The translations under genes and the position numbers were made by a program. Source: Deltaproteobacteria bacterium (GTDB taxonomy: Bacteria; Myxococcota; Myxococcia; Myxococcales; SZAS-1). Taken from it: 64,000 bases of DNA. Shown here piece after piece: positions 30,411 through 39,562 of this stretch. Below the pieces are notes generated by a model. That model saw only the letters and a program-made list of their open reading frames with translations. It was not told the origin of the DNA and searched no databases. Each line of letters opens with the position of its first letter. Position 1 is the stretch's first letter. The stretch spans positions 1 to 64,000 of the forward strand of contig JAFEBB010000013.1 of assembly GCA_018266075.1 (NCBI GenBank), given 5' to 3'.

Positions 30411-31451
30411 ATGTTGAAGCGGATCCTCACTGCAGCCGCCGTTACCGCCCTCGTCGGGTGTGGCACCAGCCAGTCGACCACCTCGACCAGCGGGAGCACC
30501 GGCACCACCACCCACTCCACCGGCAACAACGGCACGGGCAACAACTCGGGCACGGGCACCGGCACCGGCTCCTCGAACGGCAGCTCGACGGGCACCACGG
30601 CCACCACGAGCACCAACTCGACCACCAACAGCTCGACCAACGCCACCGGCGGCACCACCCAGACGGACAACGGCTCCAGCACGGGCGGCACCACGGCTTC
30701 GACCACGAGCGGCACCACCGGCGGCACCACCGGCACCTGCGTGACCGCGGACATCCCCACGGTGCGCTCGGCGTCGACCCCGCTGTTCACCCAGGTGTGC
30801 GTGAACAACGTGGTGGTGGTCTCGGCCAACAACGCGGGCAACGCCAACCCCGACGGCGGCACCCAGTACAACGGCGAGTACTACGTGACCGACACCAGCG
30901 CGAACGCGCTCGAGGTCTTCAAGACCAAGTACGCGGCGCCCATCACCGACCCGACCCGCGGCCGGAACATCAGCGTGAACGGCATCACCAAGGCCTCGCC
31001 GGCCGACGCTGGCGCCACCGCGACCATCGAGGTTGCCGGTCTCTCCCTCCAGATCACCGACAACGGCGCGGGCACGCTGCCCGCGGCGAAGACCGTGAAC
31101 TTCTCGGACCTCGACCACGCCACGCCGAACGCCAACGTGGTGGGCAGCTACGTGCTCGTGCCCGCCGGCACGTACACCGAGAACTTCACCGACCCGGCGA
31201 TGGCGTTCCACGCCAGCAACGGCAACACCTACCAGGACGGCTTCACGCTGACCGACGGCACCCACACGCTGTACGTCGACACCTACGACCTGGGTAAGGG
31301 CTCGGCCGACAAGAGCTGCATCCCCAGCGACGGCGGCATGCCGGACTTCTCGGCGGGCGGCTTCAAGGCCATCTTCGACTACGGCCTGGCGCCCAACAAC
31401 ACCCAGGTCGCCATCCTGCTGTTCGGCGACTGCGCTGACAAGGCGCCCTAA
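30411..31451 (+). CDS. Ser/Thr/Asn-stalk lipoprotein, 346 aa
   Basis: Lipoprotein signal MLKRILTAAAVTALVGC, followed by about 85 residues of low-complexity stalk (TSGSTGTTTHSTGNNGTG and similar). The globular domain of about 240 residues has a beta-rich pattern, with TVRSASTPLFTQVCVNNVVVVSANN at its start and three further cysteines. No family recognised. ATG 30411 is preceded by AGGAGCAACC. The transcript probably ends at the hairpin at 31475-31511. Confidence 0.75.
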   Translation: MLKRILTAAAVTALVGCGTSQSTTSTSGSTGTTTHSTGNNGTGNNSGTGTGTGSSNGSSTGTTATTSTNSTTNSSTNATGGTTQTDNGSSTGGTTASTTSGTTGGTTGTCVTADIPTVRSASTPLFTQVCVNNVVVVSANNAGNANPDGGTQYNGEYYVTDTSANALEVFKTKYAAPITDPTRGRNISVNGITKASPADAGATATIEVAGLSLQITDNGAGTLPAAKTVNFSDLDHATPNANVVGSYVLVPAGTYTENFTDPAMAFHASNGNTYQDGFTLTDGTHTLYVDTYDLGKGSADKSCIPSDGGMPDFSAGGFKAIFDYGLAPNNTQVAILLFGDCADKAP

Positions 31452-31474
31452 GCGCGTCTCGAGCTGAATCCCGG

Positions 31475-31511
31475 AGGCCCGCGGCGTTCGCGTCGCGGGC
31501 CTTCGTGTTTG
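31475..31511 (+). terminator. Rho-independent-like terminator
   Basis: AGGCCCGCG (31475-31483) pairs with CGCGGGCCT (31494-31502) across a ten-base loop and is followed by TCGTGTTTG. It lies between convergent genes (lipoprotein on plus, thioesterase on minus), 24 bases after the first stop, so it probably ends the plus-strand transcript and may act on the other. Confidence 0.6.
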
Positions 31512-31516
31512 CGGGG

Positions 31517-32008
31517 CTAGCCCTGGCGCTGGCTCTTGCGCGCGAGCCGCGCCTCGCGGCGGGCGTGGGCCTCGCGCTCGAGCCGGCGCTCGTCGTCGGT
31601 CTGGGGATCCAGCGGCGGCACGGCCACCGACTTGCCGCGCGCATCGAGGGCCACGAAGGTCATGAGCGCGCTGGTGCACAGCTTCCGCGCGCCGGTGATC
31701 GGATCTTCCGTGTGCACGGTGACGTCGATCTCCATCGAGCTGCGGAACGCGGCGGTGACGCGGCCCTTGAGCACCGCCCAGTGGCCGATCTTGATGGGCG
31801 CGTGGAAGTGCACCTCGTCCATGCTCGCGGTGACCACCGGCTGGCGGCAGTGGCGCTGCGCGGCGATGGAGCCGCAGAGGTCGATCCACTGCAGCACCTT
31901 GCCGCCAAAGGCGCTGCCCACGACGTTGGCGTCGGAGGGCATCACCGGCTCGACCATGTCCGCCTCGCTCTCGGCGGGCGAGCGCGGGCGCAGGCTCCAG
32001 GGATCCAT
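31517..32008 (-). CDS. Acyl-CoA thioesterase (hotdog fold, YciA/ACOT type)
   Basis: Cytoplasmic enzyme hydrolysing acyl-CoA to free fatty acid and CoA. The 163-aa protein has the hotdog signature PSDANVVGSAFGGKVLQWIDLCGSIAAQRH (Asp in the N-terminal part and the GGxxL helix), then VVTASMDEVHFHAPIKIGHW and ALMTFVALDARGK. The C-terminus is an extra charged helix (RREREAHARREARLARK-like). Its ribosome-binding site (GAGG) lies within the end of the deoxynucleoside kinase gene nine bases upstream, so the two form an operon. Substrate chain length cannot be read. Confidence 0.9.
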   Translation of the reverse strand: MDPWSLRPRSPAESEADMVEPVMPSDANVVGSAFGGKVLQWIDLCGSIAAQRHCRQPVVTASMDEVHFHAPIKIGHWAVLKGRVTAAFRSSMEIDVTVHTEDPITGARKLCTSALMTFVALDARGKSVAVPPLDPQTDDERRLEREAHARREARLARKSQRQG

Positions 32009-32017
32009 CGGTCAGCC

Positions 32018-32806
32018 TCAGGCGTCGAGGAAGGTGCGCACCCGGTCGAGGATCTCGTCGCGGCCCGGCCGGGTGCGGATGTCGATCTTGGAGACGTCGA
32101 TGGTGAGCGTGTCCACGCCGTACTTGCTCCGCATGATCTGCGGCAGCGCGAGGTAGTAGCCGTTCAGGCCGCGCAAGAAGTCGGCGCCAATGCCCTTCTC
32201 CTCCGCGCGCCCGCGGGTGTGGATGCGCCCGAGCAGGATGTCCACGTCGGCGACCTCGAAGTAGATGACCTTGTCGGGTCGCGGGAGCTTGGCGTTCAAG
32301 CGCTCGAAGTACTCGTAGTAGAGCTCGAGCTCGCGGTTGTCCATGAAGCCCAGCCCGTGGAGGTACTTCGCGAAGATCTCCGGATCTTCGTAGAGCGTGC
32401 GGTCCTGCACGCAGCTCTTCTTCACGGTGTGGATGAGCTCGTGGTGCTCCACCCGGCGAATCAGGAACTCGAGCTGGAGGGTGAAGCTCCAGCGCTTCAT
32501 GTCGCCGTAGTAGTCCTTCAAGAAGCGGTTATCGATGACGGGCTCGTCGAAGAGCTCGAAGCCCAGCCGCTGGCTCACGAGCTTGGCCGCCGTCGTCTTG
32601 CCTGCGCCGATGTTGCCGGCCATGGCCAGGAAGCGCTTGGGCTTGAGCTTCGCGGTCTTGCCCTGCTGGGTCGCGGCGAGGGTCGTCGCCACGCCCTGGG
32701 CGATGGCGGTGGGCTCGTCGACGGCCACGCGCTGGCGGGGGCGCTCAGCCGCGGGCGCCTCGGCAACGACGGCGAGCTTGGGGGCCTTGGTTCGGCGCGC
32801 GGGCAT
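32018..32806 (-). CDS. Deoxynucleoside kinase family protein
   Basis: P-loop kinase that phosphorylates deoxynucleosides (dNK/dGK/dCK family) for DNA precursor salvage. The 262-aa protein has Walker A GNIGAGKTT near residue 63, the catalytic region LFDEPVIDNRFLKDYYGD, the DRS-like motif QDRTLYEDPEIF, and the Arg-rich lid HTRGRAEEKGIG. An N-terminal extension of about 55 residues, Ala/Lys-rich, precedes the fold. It is real because GGAGG sits just before ATG 32806. Base specificity is unknown. Transcribed with the thioesterase. Confidence 0.88.
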   Translation of the reverse strand: MPARRTKAPKLAVVAEAPAAERPRQRVAVDEPTAIAQGVATTLAATQQGKTAKLKPKRFLAMAGNIGAGKTTAAKLVSQRLGFELFDEPVIDNRFLKDYYGDMKRWSFTLQLEFLIRRVEHHELIHTVKKSCVQDRTLYEDPEIFAKYLHGLGFMDNRELELYYEYFERLNAKLPRPDKVIYFEVADVDILLGRIHTRGRAEEKGIGADFLRGLNGYYLALPQIMRSKYGVDTLTIDVSKIDIRTRPGRDEILDRVRTFLDA

Positions 32807-32874
32807 TGTTCCTCCGACGGCGGGACGGACCGATTAGTCCGCCCGCTCGAACCGGTCAACGCCGGACGTTTGCG

Positions 32875-33354
32875 CTACTGGCCCTCGCCCACGGGCAAGC
32901 TGGCCTCGATCTCCGCCAGCGGCCCGGGCTCGACGTTCAGCACGTGCAGCTGCACGCCCGCGGCCACCCGGAAGGTGCCCGCGTTCACGGACATCTGCTG
33001 CGTGTCGGCGCCGTGCACCACCTCGAACTGCACCGTGCGGATGATGCCCGAGGTGATGCACTGCGCGCCCGCCGGACACGGCTGGTTCACGTAGGTGACC
33101 TGCTTCACCGTGACCGTGATCGGGCCGTTGAGCGCGAAGATCTCCCCGCCCTTCACCCGCTGGCGACCGGTGGTGAACGCGTTGGAGCTCGCAGGCGTCC
33201 CACCGGTGCCCGGAGGCGGAGGCGGCGTCTGGGTCTGCGGCTGCCCCTGTGACGTCGTCGGCGCCTTGCCGGGGACGGCATCCGGCTTCTGATCAGCGCT
33301 GGAGCTGGCGCATCCCAGCGTGGCCGCGAGGGCGATGAGGATGAAGCGGGACAT
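32875..33354 (-). CDS. Small lipoprotein, 159 aa
   Basis: Signal MSRFILIALAATLGC with a lipobox, then a Pro/Gln-rich linker (QGQPQTQTPPPPPG) and a compact beta-rich domain (GGEIFALNGPITVTVKQVTYVNQPCPAGAQC) with one likely disulfide. No family recognised. The ATG overlaps the stop of the M4 protease gene by one base (TGATG), so translation is coupled and the two proteins may work together, for example as protease and anchor or inhibitor. Confidence 0.75.
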   Translation of the reverse strand: MSRFILIALAATLGCASSSADQKPDAVPGKAPTTSQGQPQTQTPPPPPGTGGTPASSNAFTTGRQRVKGGEIFALNGPITVTVKQVTYVNQPCPAGAQCITSGIIRTVQFEVVHGADTQQMSVNAGTFRVAAGVQLHVLNVEPGPLAEIEASLPVGEGQ

Positions 33355-36059
33355 CAGCGCTTCCTCCGGATGACGAGCAGCGCGAGCGCGCCCACCAGCG
33401 CCAGGAACGAGCTGCTGCCGCCGGTGCTGCCGCAGCCGCTGGAGCTGCCCGTGGAGCCGGAGCTGCCCGTGGAGCCGCCGCCGGTGGAGCCGCTGGTGGT
33501 CACCGCGCCGGTCGAGCCGCCCTGGGCCTGGCCGGGCACGCAGTTCACGTCGCCGGTGGACGTCGGGTTGCCGTCGGCCGCGGGGATCTGGCCGCTCGGG
33601 CACGGGTTGCAGAACGTGTACTGGTAGCCCGAGTAGTTGAACGTGATGCACGCCGCGCCGCCGCAGTCGACGGACTGGAGCGTGCCGTCGGAGCAGTAGC
33701 TGGCGCTGCCGTTGCTTCCACAGGCGCCCGTCGCGGGAACGCTGCCGCAGTTGCTTACCGGCGCCACGCAGTTGTAGCCGCCGTTCTGGGTGTCGACGCC
33801 GCAGGCGGTGTCGCCGTTCTGGTACGGGTCGGTGCTGCAGTCCACGAGGAGGACCTCGTTCTGCGGCGCGCCGTCGGCGGTGTCGTAGCAGTAGATGAGC
33901 GTGTTGCCCGTGCAGCGACCCGCGTAGGTTTCCGTGCCGCAGCCCGCCTGCGTGTCGGACACGGTGCACTTGCCGTTCGCGTCCTTCGAGAGACCGGGGA
34001 TGCAGTCGCAGTTGGCGTCGTTATTGGAGCCCGGGTCGTTGCAGTTCGGGTTGCAGCTCGGGTCGGGCTGACACGAGCCCGTCTCGGAGCCAGCGCTGCC
34101 GCCGTACACGTAGCAGGTGTCGCAGGTGCACGAGCCGCCCTCCTGGTGCGCGTGATCGCCGCAGCCGCCGCTCTGGTCGGCCACGCACGACTTGCCGTCG
34201 GAGCTGGGGCTGTAGCCGTCGTTGCAGTAGCAGTAGCCGCTGCTGGCATCGACGTGCGCGTTCGCCGGGCACGCGCTCTGCGCCACCGCCACGCAGTTGC
34301 CGCTCGCGTCGGGCTGGTAGCCGGTGTCGCAGACGCACGAGCCGTTCGACGACGTCGAGTTCGCCGGGCAGCCGCCGCCCGAGCCTGCCGGCGCGGTCAG
34401 GCCCACGGTCTGCCAAGACGAGCCGAGCGCGTTGCAGGTGCCGGAGTCCATCCCCAGCTCGCTGCACGAGGTCATGGTCGCGTTGACCATGTCTTGGAAC
34501 GACGACGTCGGGCCGAGGTGATCGTGCAGGGCCTTGAACCAAATCTTGCCGAGCGCGTCGAAGCCGTTGCCGCCGCCCGAGTCGATGGCCTGCTTGAAGA
34601 TGCACGCCGCGTGGTTGGTGATGCCGCTGTTGGTGTGCACGCCGCCGTGGTCACCCTCGTCGGTGTCGGGGGCCTGATCCGGACCCACGTACTGCGACAT
34701 GTTGGCGGGCTGCGGGCTGGCCACATTCCCGGGGTTGCACATGTCGCGAAGGGCGGGCTCAGGGCTCGAGAGGTTCGGTCCCACGCACAGATCGCCGATG
34801 TAGTTGTTGTTCTGCCCGTTCTGGTTCTTGAGGATCCAGCCGAAGACGTCGGCGTAGCTCTCGTTCAGCGCGCCGGACTGGTTGTGGTACGTGAGGTTCG
34901 CGGTGCCTTGCACCACGCCATGCCCCATCTCGTGGCCGGTGACGTCGAGGCACTTGGCGGTGTTGGTGAGGTTCGAGCCGTCGCCGTCGCCGTAGTGCAT
35001 GGTGCCGAAGACCTGGCCATTGCTCGTGAGCGACACGAAGTACGCGTTGGCGAGGTTCTGGCCCTCGTGGGCGATGCCAGCGATGAGGCCGCCCGGGCCC
35101 GCCGGCGTCTGACCGAAGTCCCAGTTCTGCCAGCCGAAGGTGTTCTTGTAGTAGTCGACGGTGATCTTCACGTTCGACGCGATGCTGCCCGGCTCACCCG
35201 GCTGCGACGGCTGCGCGCCGTCGCTGAAGGGCGTGTTGACGTCGGTGGTGTTGTAGATGTTGCCGTTGTTGTCATTGTCGATGGTGTAGATGGCGCCGTT
35301 CGACATCGTGGCGATGTCCTTGAGCAGCACGCCCTGCCCGCTGATGTTGTCCACGTTCACGCTCACGTTGCTTCCGTCGAGCGTCTGCACGTTCATCGTG
35401 TCCGGGTTGCCGTCGGTGTAGACGCGCGAGAGGTGCGCCAGCACCGCGCCCGAGTTGGCGTCGATGTACTCGTCCTCGATGACCGGGACCTTTCCGGGCC
35501 GCGCCGGGAACGCCACGTGGACGCGGTACGCCAGGTGCGCGCCGCGGACGCCGTCGAGCGCGTCGCCCACGATCACCAGCTCCGCGTGCGAGGTCTCGAG
35601 CATGCGGCCCTTGAAGCCGCCCTCCGCGACCTTGATCGCCGTCCACGGCGTCACCGCGGGCGTGAGGTACTTGAAGTCGCGCAGGTCAGAGAGCTCGCTC
35701 TCCATCGCGTAGACGATGCCGCTCGGGCCGGCGTGCAGGCGAACCTGGTCGAACTCCACGGGCACGCCGTGGATCTGGCGCTGCACGCGCAGGTGCCGGT
35801 TGCCCATGCCGTCGAAGTCCTCGACGAGCACGTTCAGCTTCTCATCGGCGCGCAGCCCGAGCGCGTCGTGGCGATCGAGCAGGAAGGTGCCGATCTGCTC
35901 GTGCGTGGTGGGCAGGAACCCGAGCTGGCCCTGGGCGAAGCGCAGCAGGCCACGGCGGTCGAGCTGCACGCGCGCAGAGGGATCTCCAAGCTGCAGCGCG
36001 ACTTGCGAAGGCATCGGTTGGGCGCTGAGACAGGCAGCCAGCAACACGGTCGACAACAT
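33354..36059 (-). CDS. Thermolysin-family (M4) metalloprotease with MYXO-CTERM-like tail
   Basis: Secreted zinc endopeptidase, 901 aa. Order: signal peptide (MLSTVLLAACLSAQPMPSQV), an FTP/PepSY propeptide region (about 30-190), the M4 catalytic domain with HEMGH near residue 375 and the downstream ligand Glu in NESYADVFGW, and DTDEGDHGGVHTNSGI with the catalytic His region. A long Cys-rich region follows with EGF-like units (CVCDTGYQPDASGNC), then a Gly/Ser/Thr stalk and a C-terminal tail CGSTGGSSSFLALVGALALLVIRRKR-like (Cys, hydrophobic helix, basic end), which resembles MYXO-CTERM anchoring signals. Likely surface-anchored and used in predation or nutrient digestion. Confidence 0.92.
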   Translation of the reverse strand: MLSTVLLAACLSAQPMPSQVALQLGDPSARVQLDRRGLLRFAQGQLGFLPTTHEQIGTFLLDRHDALGLRADEKLNVLVEDFDGMGNRHLRVQRQIHGVPVEFDQVRLHAGPSGIVYAMESELSDLRDFKYLTPAVTPWTAIKVAEGGFKGRMLETSHAELVIVGDALDGVRGAHLAYRVHVAFPARPGKVPVIEDEYIDANSGAVLAHLSRVYTDGNPDTMNVQTLDGSNVSVNVDNISGQGVLLKDIATMSNGAIYTIDNDNNGNIYNTTDVNTPFSDGAQPSQPGEPGSIASNVKITVDYYKNTFGWQNWDFGQTPAGPGGLIAGIAHEGQNLANAYFVSLTSNGQVFGTMHYGDGDGSNLTNTAKCLDVTGHEMGHGVVQGTANLTYHNQSGALNESYADVFGWILKNQNGQNNNYIGDLCVGPNLSSPEPALRDMCNPGNVASPQPANMSQYVGPDQAPDTDEGDHGGVHTNSGITNHAACIFKQAIDSGGGNGFDALGKIWFKALHDHLGPTSSFQDMVNATMTSCSELGMDSGTCNALGSSWQTVGLTAPAGSGGGCPANSTSSNGSCVCDTGYQPDASGNCVAVAQSACPANAHVDASSGYCYCNDGYSPSSDGKSCVADQSGGCGDHAHQEGGSCTCDTCYVYGGSAGSETGSCQPDPSCNPNCNDPGSNNDANCDCIPGLSKDANGKCTVSDTQAGCGTETYAGRCTGNTLIYCYDTADGAPQNEVLLVDCSTDPYQNGDTACGVDTQNGGYNCVAPVSNCGSVPATGACGSNGSASYCSDGTLQSVDCGGAACITFNYSGYQYTFCNPCPSGQIPAADGNPTSTGDVNCVPGQAQGGSTGAVTTSGSTGGGSTGSSGSTGSSSGCGSTGGSSSFLALVGALALLVIRRKR

Positions 36060-36231
36060 GAGGGCAATCCCCCGAGAGCGGGTTGGCGGACGAATCCGGC
36101 CCAGAAGCCTACCTCAGCGCCTGCGGCATGTTGCGTGATGAATGGCCACCGCCAGCACTCCGACGCGCCGGCTTCCGAACGCATTCATGACGCGCCAAGC
36201 AACCTGGCGGGCGTGGCGACGACAATCCCAC

Positions 36232-36537
36232 ATGGCCCGCGTCGCCCTGCTGCTCTTGCTGGCTCTGCCGATGACGGCGAACGCGCGCGTCGGGCACATT
36301 CGACGCCACCTGCACCTTCGCGCGGGCATGCACAACCATGTGGCGCCCTGGGCGCTGCACCGCGTGCGTCGCGCGGTTCGGGCGCGGCACGTGGACGTCC
36401 CGGTCACCGCGTCGAACACGACGTCGAACACCCACGAGCTGCCGTTCAAGCCCGAGGGGCTGCCTGGCGTGGGCGCCGGCTTCGCGGCCGCGCGGCAGAT
36501 GCAGCAGAACTGGAACGGCTTCCTGCTCGCCGAGTAG
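36232..36537 (+). CDS. Small secreted His/Arg-rich protein, 101 aa
   Basis: ATG 36232 opens a good signal peptide (MARVALLLLLALPMTANA), probably cleaved after Ala18. The mature part of about 80 residues begins with a His/Arg-rich segment (RVGHIRRHLHLRAGMHNHVAPWALHRVRRAVRARH) that could bind metal, heme or polyanions, and ends with FAAARQMQQNWNGFLLAE. The open frame extends 30 codons upstream without a signal. No family recognised. It is divergent from the M4 protease gene. Confidence 0.55.
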   Translation: MARVALLLLLALPMTANARVGHIRRHLHLRAGMHNHVAPWALHRVRRAVRARHVDVPVTASNTTSNTHELPFKPEGLPGVGAGFAAARQMQQNWNGFLLAE

Positions 36538-36619
36538 CGCCGGCCGTTCGCTCGCCTCGACGCTGGCCGTTCGCCACCGATAGACTCGCCCGGTTTGCAA
36601 CGCTGGTCCGGGGAGTGTC

Positions 36620-39523
36620 GTGGCCGACTGGGTTCTCAACCGCGAGCGCCGCGATCGCCTGGTCGAGGCGCTCTTCCAGGTGCGGCCCGGCGAGTTCACC
36701 GTCACCTCGCTGTTGTTCCTGCACTGCTTCGCCATCGTGGGCGCGCTCACCATGGGCCGCGCCCTGCGCGACGCGCTCTTCCTCGCCCAGTTCGACAAGG
36801 GCGCGCTGCCGTGGATGTACGTGTTCCAGGCCTTCAGCGTGGCCTTCGCGAGCAGCATCTACGCGCGCTACGCCGACAAGGTCCGCAAAGACTTGATGGC
36901 CGGCGGCACCGCGCTGTTCTTGATGGTGAGCCTGCTCGGCTTCCGCGTCGGCATTTCGTTCGGGCACAAGTGGGTGATCGGCGTCCTCTACGTTTGGGTG
37001 GAGATTCTCGCCGCGGTGGGCATCATCCAGTTCTGGAACCTCGCGAACGAGATGTTCAACCCGCGCGAGGCCAAGCGGCTCTTCGGCATCGTGGGCGCGG
37101 GTGGCACCGCCGCGACGATCCTGCTCGGCCCGCTCATGGGCCCGTTCGCCAAGCGCTTCGGCACCGAGTCGCTGCTGTTTCCGTGCGCCGCGCTGATGTT
37201 CGGGACGTTCTGGGCCACGCGGCTCATTGGCCGGCGCCACACGGCGCGGCTCACCCAGAAGCGCACCGGCAAGAGCGCCCGCCAGAGCGGCGGCCTGATG
37301 AAGATCATCTCCAGCGGCCACCTGCGACTGGTGGCGCTCATCGGCGCGGCGACGTTCGTGACCACCACGCTCGTCGACTACCAGTTCAAGGCCATCGCGC
37401 AGGAGGTCTACAGCAAGGACCAGCTCACCGCGTTCTTCGGCCTGTTCTACGGCGTCTGCGGCGTGCTCTCGCTCTTCATCCAGCTCGGCGGCACGAGCCG
37501 TTTGCTCTCGCGTTACGGCGTGGTGGTGGCGCTGGCGCTCCTGCCAATTGGCCTGGCGATGGGCACGAGCTGCCTCATCGCGATCCCCACGGCGCTCTGG
37601 GCGGCGACGTGGGCCAAGGGCTCCGACAACGTCATTCGCTACACCATCAACGACGCGACCACGCAGCTGCTCTACTTGCCCGTGCCCGCGCAGGTCCGTG
37701 GCGCAGCGAAGGCGACCATCGACGGCGTGCTGAAACCCGGCTCGATCGCGCTCGCGGGCTTGCTGCTGCTCGGCTATCGGCAGCTCGGGCTGGGCACGCG
37801 GCCGATTGCCGGCATCACGCTCGCGCTGCTCGGCTTGTGGGTGCTGGGCCTGGCGCGGCTGCGCAACCAGTACGTGCGCTCGCTCCAGGACACCCTCAAG
37901 CAGCGGCGGCTCGACCTCGGCAGCGCCACCAGCAAGCTCGCCGACAGCGCGACGGCCAAGGTCATCGTGCGCGCGTTCGCGTCGAAGGACGCGCGCGAGG
38001 TGCTCAACGCCATCGAGCTCTTGCCGCACCTGCCGGAGCTCAAGCTCGACGAGCACCTGGACAAGCTCCTCGACCACTCCGACGCGCAAGTCCGTCGCGC
38101 GATTTTGGAGCACCTCGCGAAGCAGCCGACGCTCCACTTTGGCAACGACGTCTTCCGTCGCTTCGAGGACCCGGACGCGGCCGTGCGCGCTGCGGCTGTG
38201 CAGGCCTTCTGCGCCATCGGCCAGGACAAGGCCGTCCGCTCGGTGCGCGCGTTCTTGAAGGACCCGGACCCGGCGATTCGCTCGGCAGCGATCGTCGGGA
38301 TGATTCGCTACGGCGGCCTCGACGGCGTGCTCAGCGCAGCCGAAGCGCTCAAGGCGCTCATCGGCGATCCCAGTCCTCAGATGCGGCAGTACGCGGCGCG
38401 CGTCCTCGGTGAGATTGGCGTGCGCAACTTCTACCAGCCGGTGCTGGAGCTCATGGCCGACAAGGAGCTCTCGGTGCGGCTCGCGGCGATCGAAGCTGCG
38501 GGTCGGCTGAAGAGCATCGAGCTCGCGCCGGCGCTGGTGTACCGGCTCAATCGCTCGGAGACGGCGCCCGCGGCGGTGACGGCGCTCGCGGAGTTCGGCG
38601 ACAGCGTGGTGGAGATCCTCGACCGCGTGCTCGCGAACAAGGTCGAGGACCTGAGCATCCGGCGCAACGTGCCCCGCGTGTTGGCTGCGATTCGCTCGCC
38701 GCGGGCGATGTCGCTGCTGATGGAGCACCTCGACGATCCCGACGAGCGGCTGCGCAGCAACGTCTCTGCCGCAATTCGACGCGCCGCGCGCAAGAACCGC
38801 TCGCTCCGGCTCGATCGCGACAGGCTGCAGCAGAGCATCCAGAAAGAGCTCGCGCTCGCGTACGGCGCGCTCGCCCAAGCGCAGGCGATGGGGCTCGACA
38901 AGCTGCCGGGCGGTGACGTCGCGCGGCGCGGGCCCGAGGCGGCGCGCGCGCTGCTGCACTCGGCGCTGCTGGAGAAGGTCTTCGCGGTGGAGTCGCGCGT
39001 CTTCTCGCTGCTCACCGAGCTCTATCCCGAGGCGGGAATCGAGTTCGTGTGGGCAGGCATCCGCGACGCCAACCAGCGCGACGCCGCTCGCCTCCGCGCA
39101 AACGCCGTGGAGCTGCTCGACAACGTGCTCGACCGCGACGTGAAGCGGCGCTTGCTGCCGCTGCTCGAGGAGTCGCCGCGCGACGGCAAGCTGCGCGCGG
39201 TGGAGGAGGTCTATCCGCAGCCACAGCGGTCGAATGAGCGCGCGCTGCTGGAGCTGCTCGTCGACGAGAACGGCTGGGTGCGCGCGTGCGCGTGCCAGCT
39301 CGCGCGCGAGGAGAAGCTGGCCACGGCGTCGGACGCGCTGGTGAAGAACCTCGAGGCGCCCTGGCCGGTGCTGCGCGAGGTGGCGCTGGCGAGCCTGGGC
39401 GAGCTCGGCGGCCAGCCCGACCTGCCGCGGCTCATCGAGCGCGCGCGCCGCGACGAGGCCGAGGTGGTGCGGCAGCGCGCGGAGGCGCTCACCCGCGCGT
39501 CGGCGGCGGTCCGGACTGCTTAG
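36620..39523 (+). CDS. ATP/ADP translocase-like (Npt/NTT) membrane protein with HEAT repeats
   Basis: The 967-aa product has about twelve membrane helices in residues 25-425, with features of the nucleotide-transporter (NTT) family such as FWNLANEMFNPREAKRLFGIVGAGGTAATILLGP. About 530 residues of HEAT-type alpha-helical repeats follow (repeating units like DPDAAVRAAAVQAFCAIG, DPDPAIRSAAIVGMIRYGG, DPSPQMRQYAARVLGEIG). GTG 36620 is the start, with GGGGAG upstream. True NTTs serve intracellular parasites and plastids. Fusions of this kind in free-living bacteria are of unknown function and may sense or scaffold rather than exchange ATP. The cNMP-binding gene follows 39 bases later. Confidence 0.82.
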   Translation: MADWVLNRERRDRLVEALFQVRPGEFTVTSLLFLHCFAIVGALTMGRALRDALFLAQFDKGALPWMYVFQAFSVAFASSIYARYADKVRKDLMAGGTALFLMVSLLGFRVGISFGHKWVIGVLYVWVEILAAVGIIQFWNLANEMFNPREAKRLFGIVGAGGTAATILLGPLMGPFAKRFGTESLLFPCAALMFGTFWATRLIGRRHTARLTQKRTGKSARQSGGLMKIISSGHLRLVALIGAATFVTTTLVDYQFKAIAQEVYSKDQLTAFFGLFYGVCGVLSLFIQLGGTSRLLSRYGVVVALALLPIGLAMGTSCLIAIPTALWAATWAKGSDNVIRYTINDATTQLLYLPVPAQVRGAAKATIDGVLKPGSIALAGLLLLGYRQLGLGTRPIAGITLALLGLWVLGLARLRNQYVRSLQDTLKQRRLDLGSATSKLADSATAKVIVRAFASKDAREVLNAIELLPHLPELKLDEHLDKLLDHSDAQVRRAILEHLAKQPTLHFGNDVFRRFEDPDAAVRAAAVQAFCAIGQDKAVRSVRAFLKDPDPAIRSAAIVGMIRYGGLDGVLSAAEALKALIGDPSPQMRQYAARVLGEIGVRNFYQPVLELMADKELSVRLAAIEAAGRLKSIELAPALVYRLNRSETAPAAVTALAEFGDSVVEILDRVLANKVEDLSIRRNVPRVLAAIRSPRAMSLLMEHLDDPDERLRSNVSAAIRRAARKNRSLRLDRDRLQQSIQKELALAYGALAQAQAMGLDKLPGGDVARRGPEAARALLHSALLEKVFAVESRVFSLLTELYPEAGIEFVWAGIRDANQRDAARLRANAVELLDNVLDRDVKRRLLPLLEESPRDGKLRAVEEVYPQPQRSNERALLELLVDENGWVRACACQLAREEKLATASDALVKNLEAPWPVLREVALASLGELGGQPDLPRLIERARRDEAEVVRQRAEALTRASAAVRTA

Positions 39524-39562
39524 AGTCCCCGCCCGAAAGCTGTGCTAGGACTTCACCCCGCG

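Noticed and set aside
34146-36896. 916-codon plus-strand frame opposite the M4 protease gene
   Set aside because: It is antisense to a gene with clear zinc-protease motifs and has Arg/Val/Ala-rich shadow composition.
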